From: Rhizobium sp. Q54
GTDB taxonomy: Bacteria > Pseudomonadota > Alphaproteobacteria > Rhizobiales > Beijerinckiaceae
Assembly (NCBI GenBank): GCA_945901195.1
Contig: CAMDKB010000251.1
Span: 1 to 6,797 of the forward strand
Direction of reading: 5' to 3'
DNA: 6,797 nt
Shown here: positions 6,151 through 6,797 of the stretch, in pieces
Layout of the letters: every line of letters starts with the position of its first letter
Numbering within the stretch: position 1 is the first letter of the stretch
Notes under the pieces: generated by a model
The model's database searches: none
Seen by the model: only the letters and a program-made list of their open reading frames with translations
What the model was told of the DNA's origin: nothing
Made by a program: the position numbers and the translations under genes

Positions 6151-6154
6151 ATGA
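6127..6154 (+). promoter_or_regulatory. five-codon mini-frame with its own ribosome site, overlapping the permease start
   Basis: AAGGA (6127-6131) lies five bases before an ATG at 6137, the usual spacing. That ATG opens a frame of Met-Leu-Ala-Asn-Pro and then TGA at 6152-6154, which overlaps the permease ATG (6151-6153) as ATGA. The same AAGGA is 19 bases from the permease ATG, too far to serve it directly, and no closer Shine-Dalgarno sequence is visible. This suggests that ribosomes may start on the mini-frame, stop and restart on the permease (translational coupling). It could also be chance, with the permease translated from a weak site. Confidence 0.35.
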
Positions 6155-6797
6155 CTCTCGCCGCCACCCCTGCCACCCTCAAGCCGCCGCCGGCGCTCGG
6201 CCGTGCAGTTCTGGCTTCGTTTTGCTTTACGCTGCTGATAGTGTTTCTTATCGTGCCCGTGGCGACGGTGATCTATGTCGCCTTCAAGGATCCGCAGAGC
6301 GGGGCGCTGACGCTGGTCAATTTTGCGGATTTCTTCCGCAACGATCTCTTCAGGCGCTCACTGATGAACTCGCTTTGGGTCTCAGCGATGTCAGTGGTGC
6401 TGGCGACGCTGTTTGCCATGCCGCTCGCCTATATCACCATGCGTTTTGAATTTCGCGGCGCCATCTTGGTCCAGACACTCGGCGTCCTGCCGCTGATCAT
6501 GCCGCCCTTTGCGGGCGCGGTCGCCATGCAATTGCTGTTCGGCCGAAACGGCAGCGTGAACCTTGTGCTCGGTGACTGGTTCGACATCAACATCCCCTTC
6601 ATGGAAGGACTGAACGGCGTCATCTTCCTGCAGGCGATTCACTACTTCCCGTTCATCCTGCTCAATGTCTCGGCTTCCCTCGCCAATATCGACCGCTCAA
6701 TGGAAGAGGCGGCGCAGAATCTGGGGTCATCGGGATTTCGTCTCTTCAGACGCATCGTCTTTCCACTGGCCATGCCCGGCTATATCGCCGGCGCAAG
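6151..6797 (+). CDS. ABC transporter inner-membrane permease, MetI/FbpB-like (truncated at right edge)
   Basis: The first 215 residues of a binding-protein-dependent transport permease are present; the frame runs off the window. After a short cytoplasmic start (MTLAATPATLKPPP) there are hydrophobic segments at about 19-45, 71-96, 104-130 and 156-178. The EAA loop that docks on the ATPase follows: Glu186-Ala187-Ala188, Gly192, Ile202 and Phe204-Pro205 (EEAAQNLGSSGFRLFRRIVFPLAMPG). It would move the solute delivered by the protein encoded just upstream. The sequence looks like the first half of a fused two-domain permease of the iron(III)/AfuB-FbpB type, but a single-domain PotB-like protein has its EAA loop at a similar place, so the total length is open. 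The ATG at 6151 is the first in frame; see the mini-frame entry for its ribosome site. An ATPase gene should follow beyond the edge. Confidence 0.9.
   Translation, partial: MTLAATPATLKPPPALGRAVLASFCFTLLIVFLIVPVATVIYVAFKDPQSGALTLVNFADFFRNDLFRRSLMNSLWVSAMSVVLATLFAMPLAYITMRFEFRGAILVQTLGVLPLIMPPFAGAVAMQLLFGRNGSVNLVLGDWFDINIPFMEGLNGVIFLQAIHYFPFILLNVSASLANIDRSMEEAAQNLGSSGFRLFRRIVFPLAMPGYIAGA

Noticed and set aside
5945..6154. 69-codon rightward frame overlapping the end of the binding-protein gene and the gap
   Set aside because: Most of it is a shadow of the binding-protein gene; only its last five codons, with their own ribosome site, are worth attention and are reported separately.

Overview
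The window reads as a chromosomal segment of an alphaproteobacterium, most likely of the order Hyphomicrobiales (Rhizobiales). It is GC-rich. GreA and CarB both look rhizobial, and CarB carries the two extra insertions that I recall from rhizobial homologues; these make it about 1167 residues long against about 1073 in Escherichia coli. This placement rests on recalled family features, not on a search.

Layout. Positions 1-144 hold only the possible tail of a rightward reading frame with a Cys-Pro-His-Cys motif. Next come two leftward housekeeping genes: greA (145-618, transcript cleavage factor) and, upstream of it, carB (822-4325, large subunit of carbamoyl-phosphate synthetase, intact). A 203-base gap separates them; it holds a 7-bp perfect stem-loop in the greA leader. 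A 354-base divergent intergenic region (4326-4679) then separates carB from a rightward ABC importer operon. The operon starts with a secreted solute-binding protein (4680-6020) and continues, after 130 bases, into an inner-membrane permease (6151 to the window edge, truncated).

How the genes work together. CarB makes carbamoyl phosphate for pyrimidine and arginine synthesis. It needs the glutaminase subunit CarA, which is not next to it here. GreA rescues backtracked RNA polymerase. The binding protein and permease are the first two parts of an importer; an ATPase would be expected beyond the right edge. The solute is unknown. The family resembles iron(III), phosphoglycerate (PgtC-like) and spermidine/putrescine-type systems.

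The genes themselves are ordinary. The parts worth a second look are non-coding. The carB leader contains a perfect -10 hexamer, a 9-bp perfect inverted repeat, short overlapping stems, a terminator-like hairpin with seven U residues and a GC-rich hairpin just before the start codon. The permease start is preceded by a five-codon mini-frame that has its own Shine-Dalgarno sequence and overlaps the permease ATG as ATGA. I see no RNA gene, CRISPR array, insertion sequence or new defence-type system.
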